A DNA stretch of 64,000 nucleotides from positions 104,510 through 168,509 of the forward strand of contig NZ_VSEY01000031.1 of assembly GCF_008086045.1 (NCBI RefSeq). The letters run 5' to 3'. The stretch comes from Nonomuraea sp. PA05 (GTDB taxonomy: Bacteria; Actinomycetota; Actinomycetes; Streptosporangiales; Streptosporangiaceae). Under the pieces are notes generated by a model. It was not told the origin of the DNA. It did no database searches and saw only the letters and a list, made by a program, of their open reading frames with translations. Every line of letters begins with the position of its first letter. The first letter of the stretch is position 1. The position numbers and the translations under genes are program-made. Shown here piece after piece: positions 41,972 to 50,650 of the stretch.

Positions 41972-42627
41972 CCGAGCCCACGATCCGGCTGCTGATCGCG
42001 GACGACCATCCCGTGGTCAGGGACGGACTGAGCAGCATGTTCGCCTCCGCGCCCGGGTTCGAGGTGCTGGGCGAGGCCGCGGACGGCGCCACCGCCGTCC
42101 GACTGGCCCGGGAGCTGCGGCCCGACGTCATCCTGATGGACCTGCGCATGCCGGGCATGGACGGGCTGACCGCGATCACCGAGCTGGCCAGGCTCGGCCT
42201 CACGGCGCGCGTGCTGGTGCTGACCACGTACGACACCGACACCCACGTGCTGCCGGCGATCGAGGCGGGCGCGACCGGCTACCTGCTCAAGGACTCGCCG
42301 CGCGAGGAGCTGCTGCGGGGCGCGCGGGCCGCGGCCAACGGCGAGAGCGTGCTGTCCCCCTCGGTGGCGGCCCGGCTGATGAGCCGGGTCAGGAAGCCCG
42401 CGCCGCAGCTGCTGAGCCGGCGGGAGCTGGAGGTGCTGGAGCTCGTGGCGGCCGGGAACACCAACCGCGAGGCGGCCGCCCGGCTCTTCATCACCGAGGC
42501 CACCGTCAAGTCGCACCTGCTCAACATCTACGCCAAGCTCGGGGTGAACGACCGGGCCGCCGCCGTCACCGAGGGGTTCAACCAGGGGCTGCTCGTTCCC
42601 CGGGGCTTGCCCGAGGGGCCGGCCTGA
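41968..42627 (+). CDS. NarL/FixJ-family response regulator
   Basis: 219 residues. Receiver domain with acidic pair ADDHPVVRDGL, phospho-Asp in DVILMDLRMPGMDG near 57, Thr/Lys switch in VLVLTTYDTD and YLLKDSPREE; LuxR-type helix-turn-helix LSRRELEVLELVAAGNTNRE then TEATVKSHLLNIYAKLGV. Cognate partner of the preceding kinase; the operon order exporter-kinase-regulator suggests autoregulation, and the palindromes at 38860-38902 are candidate targets. Confidence 0.95.
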   Translation: MTEPTIRLLIADDHPVVRDGLSSMFASAPGFEVLGEAADGATAVRLARELRPDVILMDLRMPGMDGLTAITELARLGLTARVLVLTTYDTDTHVLPAIEAGATGYLLKDSPREELLRGARAAANGESVLSPSVAARLMSRVRKPAPQLLSRRELEVLELVAAGNTNREAAARLFITEATVKSHLLNIYAKLGVNDRAAAVTEGFNQGLLVPRGLPEGPA

Positions 42628-42641
42628 GGTGTGATCAACGC

Positions 42642-42875
42642 ATGAAACTCAAGCGAGGGGTCTCAGCCGCGGTGCTGTGCGCCGGCGTGCTCGCGCTCGG
42701 CTCGTCACCGGCTCACGCCATCCCCCCTCCCCCGCCGGGTGGGGATCTCCTCATCGTCCACAGCTACTACAGCGGCGACCAGGTCATCGGGCAGCGCTGG
42801 GCAGGGTGCGGCCAGCCGCCCGGCCAGTGGGGAATCCTGGAGGGCCCGGTGAAGGTCTTCTTCACACCCTGCTGA
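42642..42875 (+). CDS. Small secreted Cys-containing peptide (DUF6289-like), copy 1
   Basis: 77 residues. Signal peptide (RGVSAAVLCAGVLALGSSPA, cleavage after AHA). The mature 48 residues include HSYYSGDQVIGQRWAGC and end WGILEGPVKVFFTPC, so two cysteines probably form one disulfide. It shares the pattern Y-S...V-x-G...C...W-G...G...F-x-x-x-P-C with the next gene. It starts 14 bp after the response regulator with a GAGGTG ribosome binding site, so it may belong to the same transcript. Function unknown. Confidence 0.75.
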   Translation: MKLKRGVSAAVLCAGVLALGSSPAHAIPPPPPGGDLLIVHSYYSGDQVIGQRWAGCGQPPGQWGILEGPVKVFFTPC

Positions 42876-42962
42876 CCAGGAGACACAAACCGCCAGCTCT
42901 TGATCAATCGCATGGGGCGGCCGATCATCAAGGAAGATCCCCCCACCTATGGAGGAACCCCC

Positions 42963-43193
42963 ATGATCCGCCGCCTCCTGCTGGCCACCGTCCTCGCCCT
43001 CGCCGCCGTCACCGTCTCCACGGCCCCCGCTCAGGCCCGCGCCTGCAAGTACAACTACACCTGCGTGACCGTCTTCTACAGCGACTCCACCCGCACCACC
43101 GTGGTCGGCGAGAAGTACGAGGACTGCACCGGCGCGGTCGACATGTGGGGCGTCCGCACCGGCTACCTGGAGTTCTACGAGAGCCCCTGCTGA
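42963..43193 (+). CDS. Small secreted Cys-containing peptide (DUF6289-like), copy 2
   Basis: 76 residues from ATG 42963 (GGAGG ribosome binding site); signal peptide MIRRLLLATVLALAAVTVST ending at AQA. The mature part, YNYTCVTVFYSDSTRTTVVG then EKYEDCTG and a C-terminal LEFYESPC, is a diverged paralogue of the previous gene with an added Cys pair near its N-terminus. Tandem duplication is likely. The stop is 4 bp from that of the convergent monooxygenase gene. Function unknown. Confidence 0.75.
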   Translation: MIRRLLLATVLALAAVTVSTAPAQARACKYNYTCVTVFYSDSTRTTVVGEKYEDCTGAVDMWGVRTGYLEFYESPC

Positions 43194-43197
43194 GCCG

Positions 43198-44220
43198 TCA
43201 GCGCCAGCCCAGCGCCGGAGCGACGTGCGTCAGGACCGACGAGAGGAGATGCGCGTTGTAGTCCACGCCGAGCTGGCTGGGCACCGTCAGCAGGAGCGTG
43301 TCGGCGGCGGCGATCGCCTCGTCGGCGGCCAGCTCCTTGACGAGCACGTCCGGCTCGGCGGCGTACGTGCGGCCGAAGACGGCCCTGGTGGTGGCGTCGA
43401 TGAAGCCGACCTGGTCGGAGCTGGTGCGCTCGTGGCCGAAGTAGGCCCGGTCCGTCTCGTTCACGATCGGCATGATCGAGCGGCTCACCGACACCCGCGG
43501 CTCGCCCTCGTGGCCGGCCTCCTTCCACGCCTCCCGGTAGGCGGCGATCTGCTCGGCCTGCTGCACGTGGAACGGCTTGCCGTTCTCGTCGTCCTTGAGC
43601 GTGGAGCTCATCAGGTGCATGCCCAGCCCGGCGGCCCACTTCGCGGTGGCGTTCGAGCTGGACCCCCACCAGATCCGCTGCCGCAGCCCCGCCGAGTGCG
43701 GTTCGAGGCGCAGCAGGCCGGGCGGGTTGGGGAACATCGGCCGCGGGTTCGGCTGTGCGAAGCCCTCGCCGTCGAGCACCTTCAGGAACACCTCGGCGTG
43801 CTGCCGCGCCATGTCCGCCTCGCTCTGCCCCTCGGCCGGCTGGTAACCGAAGTAGCGCCAGCCGTCGATCACCTGCTCGGGTGATCCCCGGCTGATGCCG
43901 AGCTGCAGCCGCCCGCCCGCGATCAGGTCGGCCGCGCCGGCGTCCTCGGCCATGTAGAGGGGGTTCTCGTAACGCATGTCGATCACGCCCGTGCCGATCT
44001 CGATCCGGCTCGTCCGCGCGCCGACGGCCGCCAGCAGCGGGAACGGGCTGGCGAGCTGCTGGGCGAAGTGGTGGACGCGGAAGTAGGCGCCGTCGGCGCC
44101 CAGCTCCTCGGCGGCCACCGCCAGGTCGATCGACTGCAGCAGCGTGTCGGACGCGCTGCGCGCCTGCGAGTGCGGCGACGACGACCAATGCCCGAAGCTC
44201 AGGAAACCGATCTTTTTCAT
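43198..44220 (-). CDS. LLM-class (luciferase-like) flavin-dependent monooxygenase
   Basis: 340 residues. N-terminal KKIGFLSFGHWSSSPHSQAR, then LAVAAEELGADGAYFRVHHF, the bacterial luciferase-like pattern, followed by IEIGTGVIDMRYENPLYMAE and LQLGISRGSPEQVIDGW. It uses reduced flavin supplied by a partner reductase to oxidise a small molecule. ATG 44220 is preferred because GGAAGG lies upstream; a GTG at 44241 would absorb that site. Substrate unknown. Confidence 0.88.
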   Translation of the reverse strand: MKKIGFLSFGHWSSSPHSQARSASDTLLQSIDLAVAAEELGADGAYFRVHHFAQQLASPFPLLAAVGARTSRIEIGTGVIDMRYENPLYMAEDAGAADLIAGGRLQLGISRGSPEQVIDGWRYFGYQPAEGQSEADMARQHAEVFLKVLDGEGFAQPNPRPMFPNPPGLLRLEPHSAGLRQRIWWGSSSNATAKWAAGLGMHLMSSTLKDDENGKPFHVQQAEQIAAYREAWKEAGHEGEPRVSVSRSIMPIVNETDRAYFGHERTSSDQVGFIDATTRAVFGRTYAAEPDVLVKELAADEAIAAADTLLLTVPSQLGVDYNAHLLSSVLTHVAPALGWR

Positions 44221-44263
44221 ACGCAGGTCAACCTTCCCCACGTCAAGGACATTCCGGCGGCTC

Positions 44264-45361
44264 TCAGCCGGTCGCGGAAGGCAGCAGGTAGTCGCGGACG
44301 AACGCCGTCACGTCGATCTCCTCATCGCCGTCCGCGCTGGTCACGAAGACGAGGTCCGCGCCGGGGATCACGTGCGCGAACTGCCCGCCGTACCCCCAGG
44401 CGAAGTAGGTGAAGCGCCCGGCGACGGTCCGCGTCCACCAGCCCTCGGCGTAGGCGAAGGTGTCATCGACCTGCGTGGTACGGGCCTGCGCCGCCCGCAC
44501 CGCGCTCCGGGGCACCAGCTCCCGGCCCTCCCACCGGCCGCCGCGCAGGTAGAGCAGGCCGAACTTGGCCAGCTCCCGTGGCGTCAGGTACACGTTGTAC
44601 CCGCCGGAGTAGACGCCCTGCCGGTCCCGGCCCCAGTGCTCGGCCGTGACGCCCATCGGCCCGAACAGGTGCCGGTGGGCGAACTGGCAGGTGCCCATGC
44701 GGGTGGCCCGCTGCAGCACGGCCGAGACGAGGTGCGTGTCGCCGGTGCTGTAGTTGTACGCGGTGCCGGGGGCCGAGACGAGCGGGCGGCCGAGAATCGC
44801 CCGGACCCGGTCCGGTTCCCGCTCGATCCGGTACTCGGTCGAGTCCTCCGTCCAGTCCAGGCCCGACCTCATGGTGAGCAGGTGCCGGATGGTGATCTTC
44901 TTCTTGGCCGGGTCGCCACCGAAGTACTCCGGCAGGTACCTGGCGACCGGGTCGTCCAGGCTGCCGAGGTGGCCCTGGGCGACGGCGATGTGGGCCAGTG
45001 CCTGGAGGACGCTCTTCGACGCCGAGTGGATGTTGCCGCTCCGCCGTGCGCCGCCGCCGTGGAAGTACCGTTCGGCCACGAGCCGGCCGTGCCGCACGAC
45101 CAGCGCGCTGAGCAGCGACGCGTTGTCCCCGAGCCGGTCCAGGCCCGCGTCCAGCAGGGCCGGGTCCATCCCTGCCGACTCCGGCGGGGATGGCGGCCAG
45201 TCCGCGTCGTCGTTCACCGGATCCTGGTACGTCGGGTTGTCCTCGTAGAACGTGCGGCCGTCGCCCGCGATGCGTTCGCAGTCGACGGCCGCCGTCGCGC
45301 CGGAGCATCCGGCCGACGCCAGCAGCGCCAGCGCCGGCACCACCCGGATCAGCCGCCGCAC
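44264..45361 (-). CDS. Serine-hydrolase lipoprotein of the class C beta-lactamase/DD-peptidase fold
   Basis: 365 residues. Lipobox ASAGC near residue 19 shows export and lipidation. Beta-lactamase-family motifs: SxxK in SASKSVLQALAHI, YxN-like YNYSTGD, and a final HxG-like WGYGGQF. Related EstB/FlpP-type proteins are esterases or D-amino peptidases rather than true beta-lactamases. Its GTG lies 8 bp after the metalloprotease stop, so both secreted enzymes are co-expressed. Confidence 0.88.
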   Translation of the reverse strand: MRRLIRVVPALALLASAGCSGATAAVDCERIAGDGRTFYEDNPTYQDPVNDDADWPPSPPESAGMDPALLDAGLDRLGDNASLLSALVVRHGRLVAERYFHGGGARRSGNIHSASKSVLQALAHIAVAQGHLGSLDDPVARYLPEYFGGDPAKKKITIRHLLTMRSGLDWTEDSTEYRIEREPDRVRAILGRPLVSAPGTAYNYSTGDTHLVSAVLQRATRMGTCQFAHRHLFGPMGVTAEHWGRDRQGVYSGGYNVYLTPRELAKFGLLYLRGGRWEGRELVPRSAVRAAQARTTQVDDTFAYAEGWWTRTVAGRFTYFAWGYGGQFAHVIPGADLVFVTSADGDEEIDVTAFVRDYLLPSATG

Positions 45362-45369
45362 AGAGGCTG

Positions 45370-48039
45370 TCAGGGCTTGAATCCGAACATGTACGTGTTC
45401 GGCGTCCCCGGATCGCCGGACGTCACCGGCTTGGCGATGGACCAGGTCCTGATGCCGAGCTGCCCGAACGCCCCCTGCGCGGCAGGCTGGTCGGGGGCGG
45501 CGCCGTAGTAGAGGGTGACCCGCCCGACGAGGCCCTCGACCGGGTCGTGGCTCATCGGGACCGCCAGGTCGAACAGGGCGCCCTGGTCGTAGGGCCCGGC
45601 GTCGGTGAACTCGCCGTCCTCCCGGATCTTGGTGCGGCCCGCCTGCGGGTCGGCGGAGGCCAGGCCGTCGTCGCTGGAGTACTCGACCTGCGGGTCACCC
45701 GCCCGCACCGTCACGTACTCCTGGCGCGGGGTGGGGTCGGCGTTCCAGTTCAGCACCCTGCGCAGCGTGACGTGCGGCAGGTCGGCGGCCTCGCCGGTGG
45801 TGCGCACGGTCACCTTGACCTGGTAGAGCTCCTTGACCGGCGAGGGGCCGAACTCCTGCTCCAGCGTGGTCGTCCCGTAGGGGCTCTCCACCGTGACCAC
45901 GGACTTGGCGGTCGTGTCGGTGGACTCGAAGCTCACCGGTGTCACCCGGTTGGCGACGCCGGGCGCGCCGGAGATCCAGGGGCCGCGCGCCCATCCGGAG
46001 TAGGCGGGGACGCCGCCGGGGTGCGAGACGTTCACGCCCCAGCCCTCGCACTTGCACTCCTCGTTCTGGTCGACGTGCGCCAGCCCTTCGCCGCCGGTCG
46101 GCAGGTAGCGCAGGCCGATCGCGGTGGTGCCCTCGCCGGACGACGGGGCGCAGCCCTGCTCGTGCAGGGTGCCGTACTTGTTGACGCCGAGCGCGACGGT
46201 CCCGTTGGAGATGCCCGCCGCGTCGATGCCGTCGAACGCGGTCTCCCAGTGAACCTTCGCGTTCGGCTGCCTGTAGTCGACGAGGTCGGCGCGGAAGTGG
46301 GTGAAGACGAGGGTGAGCGCCTGCACCTGGCTCGCGCACGGGCCCATGGTGAAGCGGTGGTGGGCGTCGGGGATCGGGGTGCTGCCCTCGTCGGGGACGG
46401 CCCGGGCGGGGAAGTTCCCCCACAGGATCGGGGTGAGCTGGACGCTGCCCGCCTGCTCCTCGACCTTCGCCTTGATGTCGACGATCCACGTCTTCCAGGC
46501 GCCCGCGGAGGTGGGGCCAGGCACCATGATGTCCACGTACGCGCTGCCGCCCTCCTCCAGCACGAGGTCACCGGACGCCTTGCCGTCGCCGCTGAGCTTG
46601 CGCACGTCGCGGGCGGGGCGCGGCATGGCGGGGAACGGGTCGGCGGCGGCGGTCCTGGTGTCCCGGCCGAGCAGGTCGCACCAGGCGGGGATGTCGGGGT
46701 CGGTCAGGTGGAAGACGGCGCCGGGTGAGGGCCCGCCTCTGGCCTGGCCGCAGAGCTGGTAGGTGGCGATGCCGAAGTCGATCATCTCGTGCACGATGCT
46801 GCTGCCGAGCTCGGCGACCACGGCGGAGATCACCAGGCCGGGGTCTGCGTCCTCGGAGGTGTCGATGCGCTCCCAGACCTTGCGGACGGCCACGGCGCCG
46901 AAGCGTTCCTCCAGGAACTCGGCGAAGACGAACCCGCCGTACTGCCGTCCCTGGGCCAGGCCGTCCCAGTGGGTGATCGACTCGTGGGGGCGGCCGAGGA
47001 AGTCGGTGATGTTCGAGGCGTAGGCGTAGCGCTTGCCGGTGGACGGCAGGTAGGTGTCGTCCTTGACCGCCTGGTGGGTGGCCCACTCGGCGGTCGACTC
47101 CATCCAGGCCTGCAGCGGGATGAGGTTGCCCGGGATGTTGGCGATCGACCTGGGCGGCTTGTAGGCGTACTGGATGACGTGGAACACCTCGTGCCTGGCG
47201 GTGGACCATTCGTCGGCCTGGTGGCCCATGAAGATCGAGCTGCGGCCGATGAGGTCGGTCGGCGGCGTGAACCCGTCGTGCGCGCCCGCCCCCTCGGGCC
47301 CGAACACGACGAGGATCTTGTCGGTGCCGGGCCGCCGGTAGCCGAGCGCGGTGTAGGTGTCGAGGGCCATCTCGAAGGAGACGGCGGCCCGCTGGATGTA
47401 GTTGGGAATGCCGTCGTCGGCGATGCCCTCGCGGAAGTCGGTGACGGCGCCGTCGTAGGAGTTGACCGGGCGCGGGCCGTCCAGGTTGTACCAGATCTCG
47501 AAGTTGGCGGTGAGGTGGCGGCAGTGGAAGGTGCCGATGGCTCCGGCGCGCAGGTTCTGACCGCACTGGACGGGCGGCACGGCCAGCGCCGCCGCCTCGC
47601 CGCGCTGCGTCGCCTCGATCCCTTCGCCCGTCGCGGCCCATCCCCGCGGGACGGGGCGCGCCTGCTCCCTGGGCTTGTCCTCGTCGAAGGCGTGGTTGGC
47701 GACCCGGTTGCGGATGCCGTTGCGCACGGAGTGCGGCAGCCGCTCCATGACGCTGTCGATGGCGAGCCCGAGCACCGCCCGCTCCTGCTCGGTGATGTGG
47801 TCGTCGCGGTAGCGCTGCGGCGGGTTGCCCTGCCAGCCGAGCTTGGCGTAGCCGTGGTTGACGAACGGCTGCTCGTTCAGCCTGCCGTCGCGGACGTCTT
47901 CGAGCAGCGCCCGCAACCCCGGGCTGAACTGCGAATAGTCGTCGCGCGGCTCAATCGTCTCCGCGCTGGAGGCGCCGGTGAGCAGTCCTCCGCATAAGAC
48001 CGCCACCACGGTCACGATGATTACCCCGAGTCTCCCCAT
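45370..48039 (-). CDS. Secreted zinc metalloprotease-like protein (MXAN_6640-type)
   Basis: 889 residues with signal peptide (LGVIIVTVVAVLCGGLLTGA). Residues 160-400 resemble MXAN_6640-type putative metalloproteases: DDGIPNYIQRAAVSFEMALD, then ARHEVFHVIQYAYKPPRSIA containing HExxH, and the helix AWMESTAEWATHQAV with a third-ligand Glu. The C-terminal half is a set of beta domains without recognised function, with several Cys (ECKCEGW). Probably a large extracellular protease acting on protein or surface material, co-transcribed with the downstream serine-hydrolase lipoprotein. Confidence 0.8.
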   Translation of the reverse strand: MGRLGVIIVTVVAVLCGGLLTGASSAETIEPRDDYSQFSPGLRALLEDVRDGRLNEQPFVNHGYAKLGWQGNPPQRYRDDHITEQERAVLGLAIDSVMERLPHSVRNGIRNRVANHAFDEDKPREQARPVPRGWAATGEGIEATQRGEAAALAVPPVQCGQNLRAGAIGTFHCRHLTANFEIWYNLDGPRPVNSYDGAVTDFREGIADDGIPNYIQRAAVSFEMALDTYTALGYRRPGTDKILVVFGPEGAGAHDGFTPPTDLIGRSSIFMGHQADEWSTARHEVFHVIQYAYKPPRSIANIPGNLIPLQAWMESTAEWATHQAVKDDTYLPSTGKRYAYASNITDFLGRPHESITHWDGLAQGRQYGGFVFAEFLEERFGAVAVRKVWERIDTSEDADPGLVISAVVAELGSSIVHEMIDFGIATYQLCGQARGGPSPGAVFHLTDPDIPAWCDLLGRDTRTAAADPFPAMPRPARDVRKLSGDGKASGDLVLEEGGSAYVDIMVPGPTSAGAWKTWIVDIKAKVEEQAGSVQLTPILWGNFPARAVPDEGSTPIPDAHHRFTMGPCASQVQALTLVFTHFRADLVDYRQPNAKVHWETAFDGIDAAGISNGTVALGVNKYGTLHEQGCAPSSGEGTTAIGLRYLPTGGEGLAHVDQNEECKCEGWGVNVSHPGGVPAYSGWARGPWISGAPGVANRVTPVSFESTDTTAKSVVTVESPYGTTTLEQEFGPSPVKELYQVKVTVRTTGEAADLPHVTLRRVLNWNADPTPRQEYVTVRAGDPQVEYSSDDGLASADPQAGRTKIREDGEFTDAGPYDQGALFDLAVPMSHDPVEGLVGRVTLYYGAAPDQPAAQGAFGQLGIRTWSIAKPVTSGDPGTPNTYMFGFKP

Positions 48040-48130
48040 GCCTTCTCCTCATGTCGGTCCCCCGCACCGAAGCATGAGGTTGTCCGGCGGCTCTGTCCCG
48101 GCCTGTCATCTGATTGTGATCCCCGGGCCG

Positions 48131-49300
48131 TCAGACGGGCTGGAACTCGAACTTCCGCCCCACGACGAGCACCGCCGCCGCCAGCAGGCCGGTCGCGGCG
48201 GCGAGTACCAGCCAGCCGAGCGACCCTCCGGAGGCGACGACCAGGCCGAGCACCGCCGGGGCGGCGGCCGACGCGAGCCCGTGCAGCGTCCCGAAGGCCG
48301 CGCTGTACTGCCCCTGCGACTCCCCCGGCACCACCCTGAACTGCAGGTCCATGGCTCCGGCCGAGAGCAGGATCTCGCCGAGCGAGTAGACGACGACGAA
48401 CGCGAGCACGAGGACGACCGCGACGGCGAGGGAGGCCCGCGCCATCCAGGCGAAGACCAGGTAGGACGCCCCGATGGTCACCCCGCCCGCGAGGAACGAC
48501 AGGACGGCGCCGCGCCCGGAGTTCACCCGGCCGTTCGCGTAGATCTGCAGCAGCACGCCCAGCACGGTGTTGACGACCATGGCGATGCCCGCCAGCCAGG
48601 TCAGCCGCGGATGGGTCACCGCCAGCCAGAGCGGCACGGCGAAGGGCAGGACGTGGTTGTGCACCGAGATGAACGCGGACACGACCGCGAACGTCATGAA
48701 CCGGCGGTCGCGGTAGACGTGGAACAGCCCCGCGGGCCGCCGGCCGCCGTTCGCGGGGCTGCCGGGCACGTCGAGGCCACCGGTCAGCAGCGCGCACCAC
48801 AGGAAGGTGACGAGGTTGACCGCGACGGCGAACAGGTACGCCCACGGCGCGCCCACCGCGAGCACGCCCGCGCCGGCGAGACCGCCCAGGGCGAGACCGG
48901 CGGTCAGGAAGGTGCGCAGCGTCGCGCGCGCCATCACGGCGTCGGCGCCGGCGGCGCGGCGGATGAGCGCCACGTTCGACGACATGCAGAGCCCCTGCCC
49001 GACACCGGCGAGCAGGCCCGCCAGGACGAAGACGACGACCTCGCCCGCGGCGAGCATCGCCGTCATGCCGGCCAGCGACACGATGAGACCGGCCTGGAAC
49101 ACCTGCCGGGGGCCCTTGGTGTCGGCCAGCCGGCCGCCGGCCAGGTCGGCCGCCATGGCCGCCAGCATCGCCGCGAAGAGCACCGCCGACACCAGACTGA
49201 GCGAGTGGCCGAGCACGGAGGTGAAGTACAAGGCGCTGATCGTGGCGTACAGGCCGTTGCCGACGGCGTTCACCCCGGTGATGAGAGCCAGCAGCGTCAT
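48131..49300 (-). CDS. MFS exporter, probable exporter of the RiPP locus
   Basis: 389 residues from ATG 49300, twelve helices, major facilitator superfamily; conserved inter-helix loop GGRLADTKGPRQVFQAGLIV and a second-half GASYLVFAWMARASLAVAVV. The frame is open upstream with ESLISAYARAWRTVRGSRAM, a normal cytosolic MFS N-terminus, and a GGAGG five bases before a CTG at 49351, so the true start may be that CTG. It lies 17 bp after the tfuA-like gene in that case, as the last gene of the precursor-SagB-YcaO-TfuA-MFS operon, and likely exports or gives immunity to the product. Confidence 0.85.
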   Translation of the reverse strand: MTLLALITGVNAVGNGLYATISALYFTSVLGHSLSLVSAVLFAAMLAAMAADLAGGRLADTKGPRQVFQAGLIVSLAGMTAMLAAGEVVVFVLAGLLAGVGQGLCMSSNVALIRRAAGADAVMARATLRTFLTAGLALGGLAGAGVLAVGAPWAYLFAVAVNLVTFLWCALLTGGLDVPGSPANGGRRPAGLFHVYRDRRFMTFAVVSAFISVHNHVLPFAVPLWLAVTHPRLTWLAGIAMVVNTVLGVLLQIYANGRVNSGRGAVLSFLAGGVTIGASYLVFAWMARASLAVAVVLVLAFVVVYSLGEILLSAGAMDLQFRVVPGESQGQYSAAFGTLHGLASAAAPAVLGLVVASGGSLGWLVLAAATGLLAAAVLVVGRKFEFQPV

Positions 49301-49368
49301 GGCGCGGGAGCCGCGTACGGTACGCCAGGCGCGCGCATATGCCGATATCAGGGATTCCTCCGGATATT

Positions 49369-50649
49369 TCAGGAAATGTCCAGCGAAAGCGCCACGGTTT
49401 CCGGGTTGTACTTAGCGAGCAAGTAGTACGGTCGCAGCGCGGCGAGCAGGACGTCGGCGCCGGGAATTCCTCGCATTCTAGCGGCGATCTCCAGCTCGTC
49501 CCGGCGGACACCGTAGAGATCGCTCGCCAATTGCGCCAAGCGATCGTCAGGGACACGTTCGGCGGAGAAGCCGGGGAGCCGGGATTCGGCGTTCAGATTG
49601 ATCGCGGTGGCGAGCGCGTGCACGTCCCTGGCCCGCGCCTGAAGCTGCGGTGAGCGCAGCCGCCTGGCGGCCTCGGCGTCCGGGGTGACGTCGGGCAGCA
49701 TGCGGAACGCCCTGGTCACCGCCTTCCTGAGCAGAGCGGTGGGCGGTTCCCCTGAGCGTTCCGCCTCGGTCAGCCAGGGGCGCAGGCGCGGCAGGAGCGC
49801 GGTGTCGCCGGGCGTCAGGTAGCCCTCGTGGCAGGCATGGTTCAGGACGGGATCGGGGAAATCGATGGGCGCGTCCGGCCCGCACCGGGAAGCGCACTCG
49901 TTTCGAATCGCATCTCCGACGATTCGTGCGTGCAGTTCTTCGTAACCACGGCCGAAAAGCTGAAAGACGCGAAGCGTGCGTCCGCCGATCTCGTGGCCCA
50001 GTCGCCAGGCGTGCAAATAGATGGTGTTCGGCACGTCGGGGCGTTCCGGGAAAGTTTCCTTGGACATCTCTTCGACGAGCAGGATGGCGTCGTCTTTCTT
50101 GGCGTCGATCCACGCGGACTTCAGGGGTCTTTCCGCGAGGCGTCCGAACGTGCGGTCCAGGTAATGGACGGCCCGCATCTCGCGGATCAGCTCTCCGGCT
50201 TCTCGGGGTGACATTCTTCCCAGCTCGACCAGGCGTTCCACGGTGTAGCGCAGGGAGACGAGCGGGAACGTCAGGCAGCGATACCCGTGCTCGCGATCGG
50301 TGTGGGCCACCGCGACCTCGTCGTCCGACGTCAACCGGCCGGAGGCGAAATCGGCGTAGACGCGGCCGACGCCGCGCATGCCGAACGGCGCCAGTTCGGC
50401 GGCCCGGAGCGCGCCCATGCTGGCCGCGCCGAGCACGGCGGCCCCGCACTGGAGCGCGTACAGGATCTCCTTGTGCTGCACCGACCTGACCTGGTGGAAC
50501 AGGCCGTCCACGATGCCGATGACGTCGCCGGGCCGCGGTTCGAGCGCCAGCAGGTCGCCCGCTTTGACGGGCGGCAGAACCCGGATGCTGTCGCCGGCAT
50601 GGGCCCGCGCGTCGGGGAGGCTCGGGCCGGCGAAGAGGAACCGGCGCAT
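49369..50649 (-). CDS. tfuA: TfuA-like protein, partner of YcaO
   Basis: 426 residues from ATG 50649, one base after the YcaO stop. The TfuA domain is at the start: FLFAGPSLPDARA, RVLPPVKAGDLLAL, GDVIGIVDGLFHQVRSVQHK, then GAAVLGAASMGALRAAELAP and GRVYADFASGRLTSDDEVAV. In known thioamide-forming systems (thioviridamide group, methyl-coenzyme M reductase) TfuA assists YcaO, probably by delivering sulfur. An additional 200-residue C-terminal helical part is present. The pairing points to peptide thioamidation here; no sulfur-donor gene is seen nearby. Confidence 0.9.
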   Translation of the reverse strand: MRRFLFAGPSLPDARAHAGDSIRVLPPVKAGDLLALEPRPGDVIGIVDGLFHQVRSVQHKEILYALQCGAAVLGAASMGALRAAELAPFGMRGVGRVYADFASGRLTSDDEVAVAHTDREHGYRCLTFPLVSLRYTVERLVELGRMSPREAGELIREMRAVHYLDRTFGRLAERPLKSAWIDAKKDDAILLVEEMSKETFPERPDVPNTIYLHAWRLGHEIGGRTLRVFQLFGRGYEELHARIVGDAIRNECASRCGPDAPIDFPDPVLNHACHEGYLTPGDTALLPRLRPWLTEAERSGEPPTALLRKAVTRAFRMLPDVTPDAEAARRLRSPQLQARARDVHALATAINLNAESRLPGFSAERVPDDRLAQLASDLYGVRRDELEIAARMRGIPGADVLLAALRPYYLLAKYNPETVALSLDIS

Positions 50650-50650
50650 C

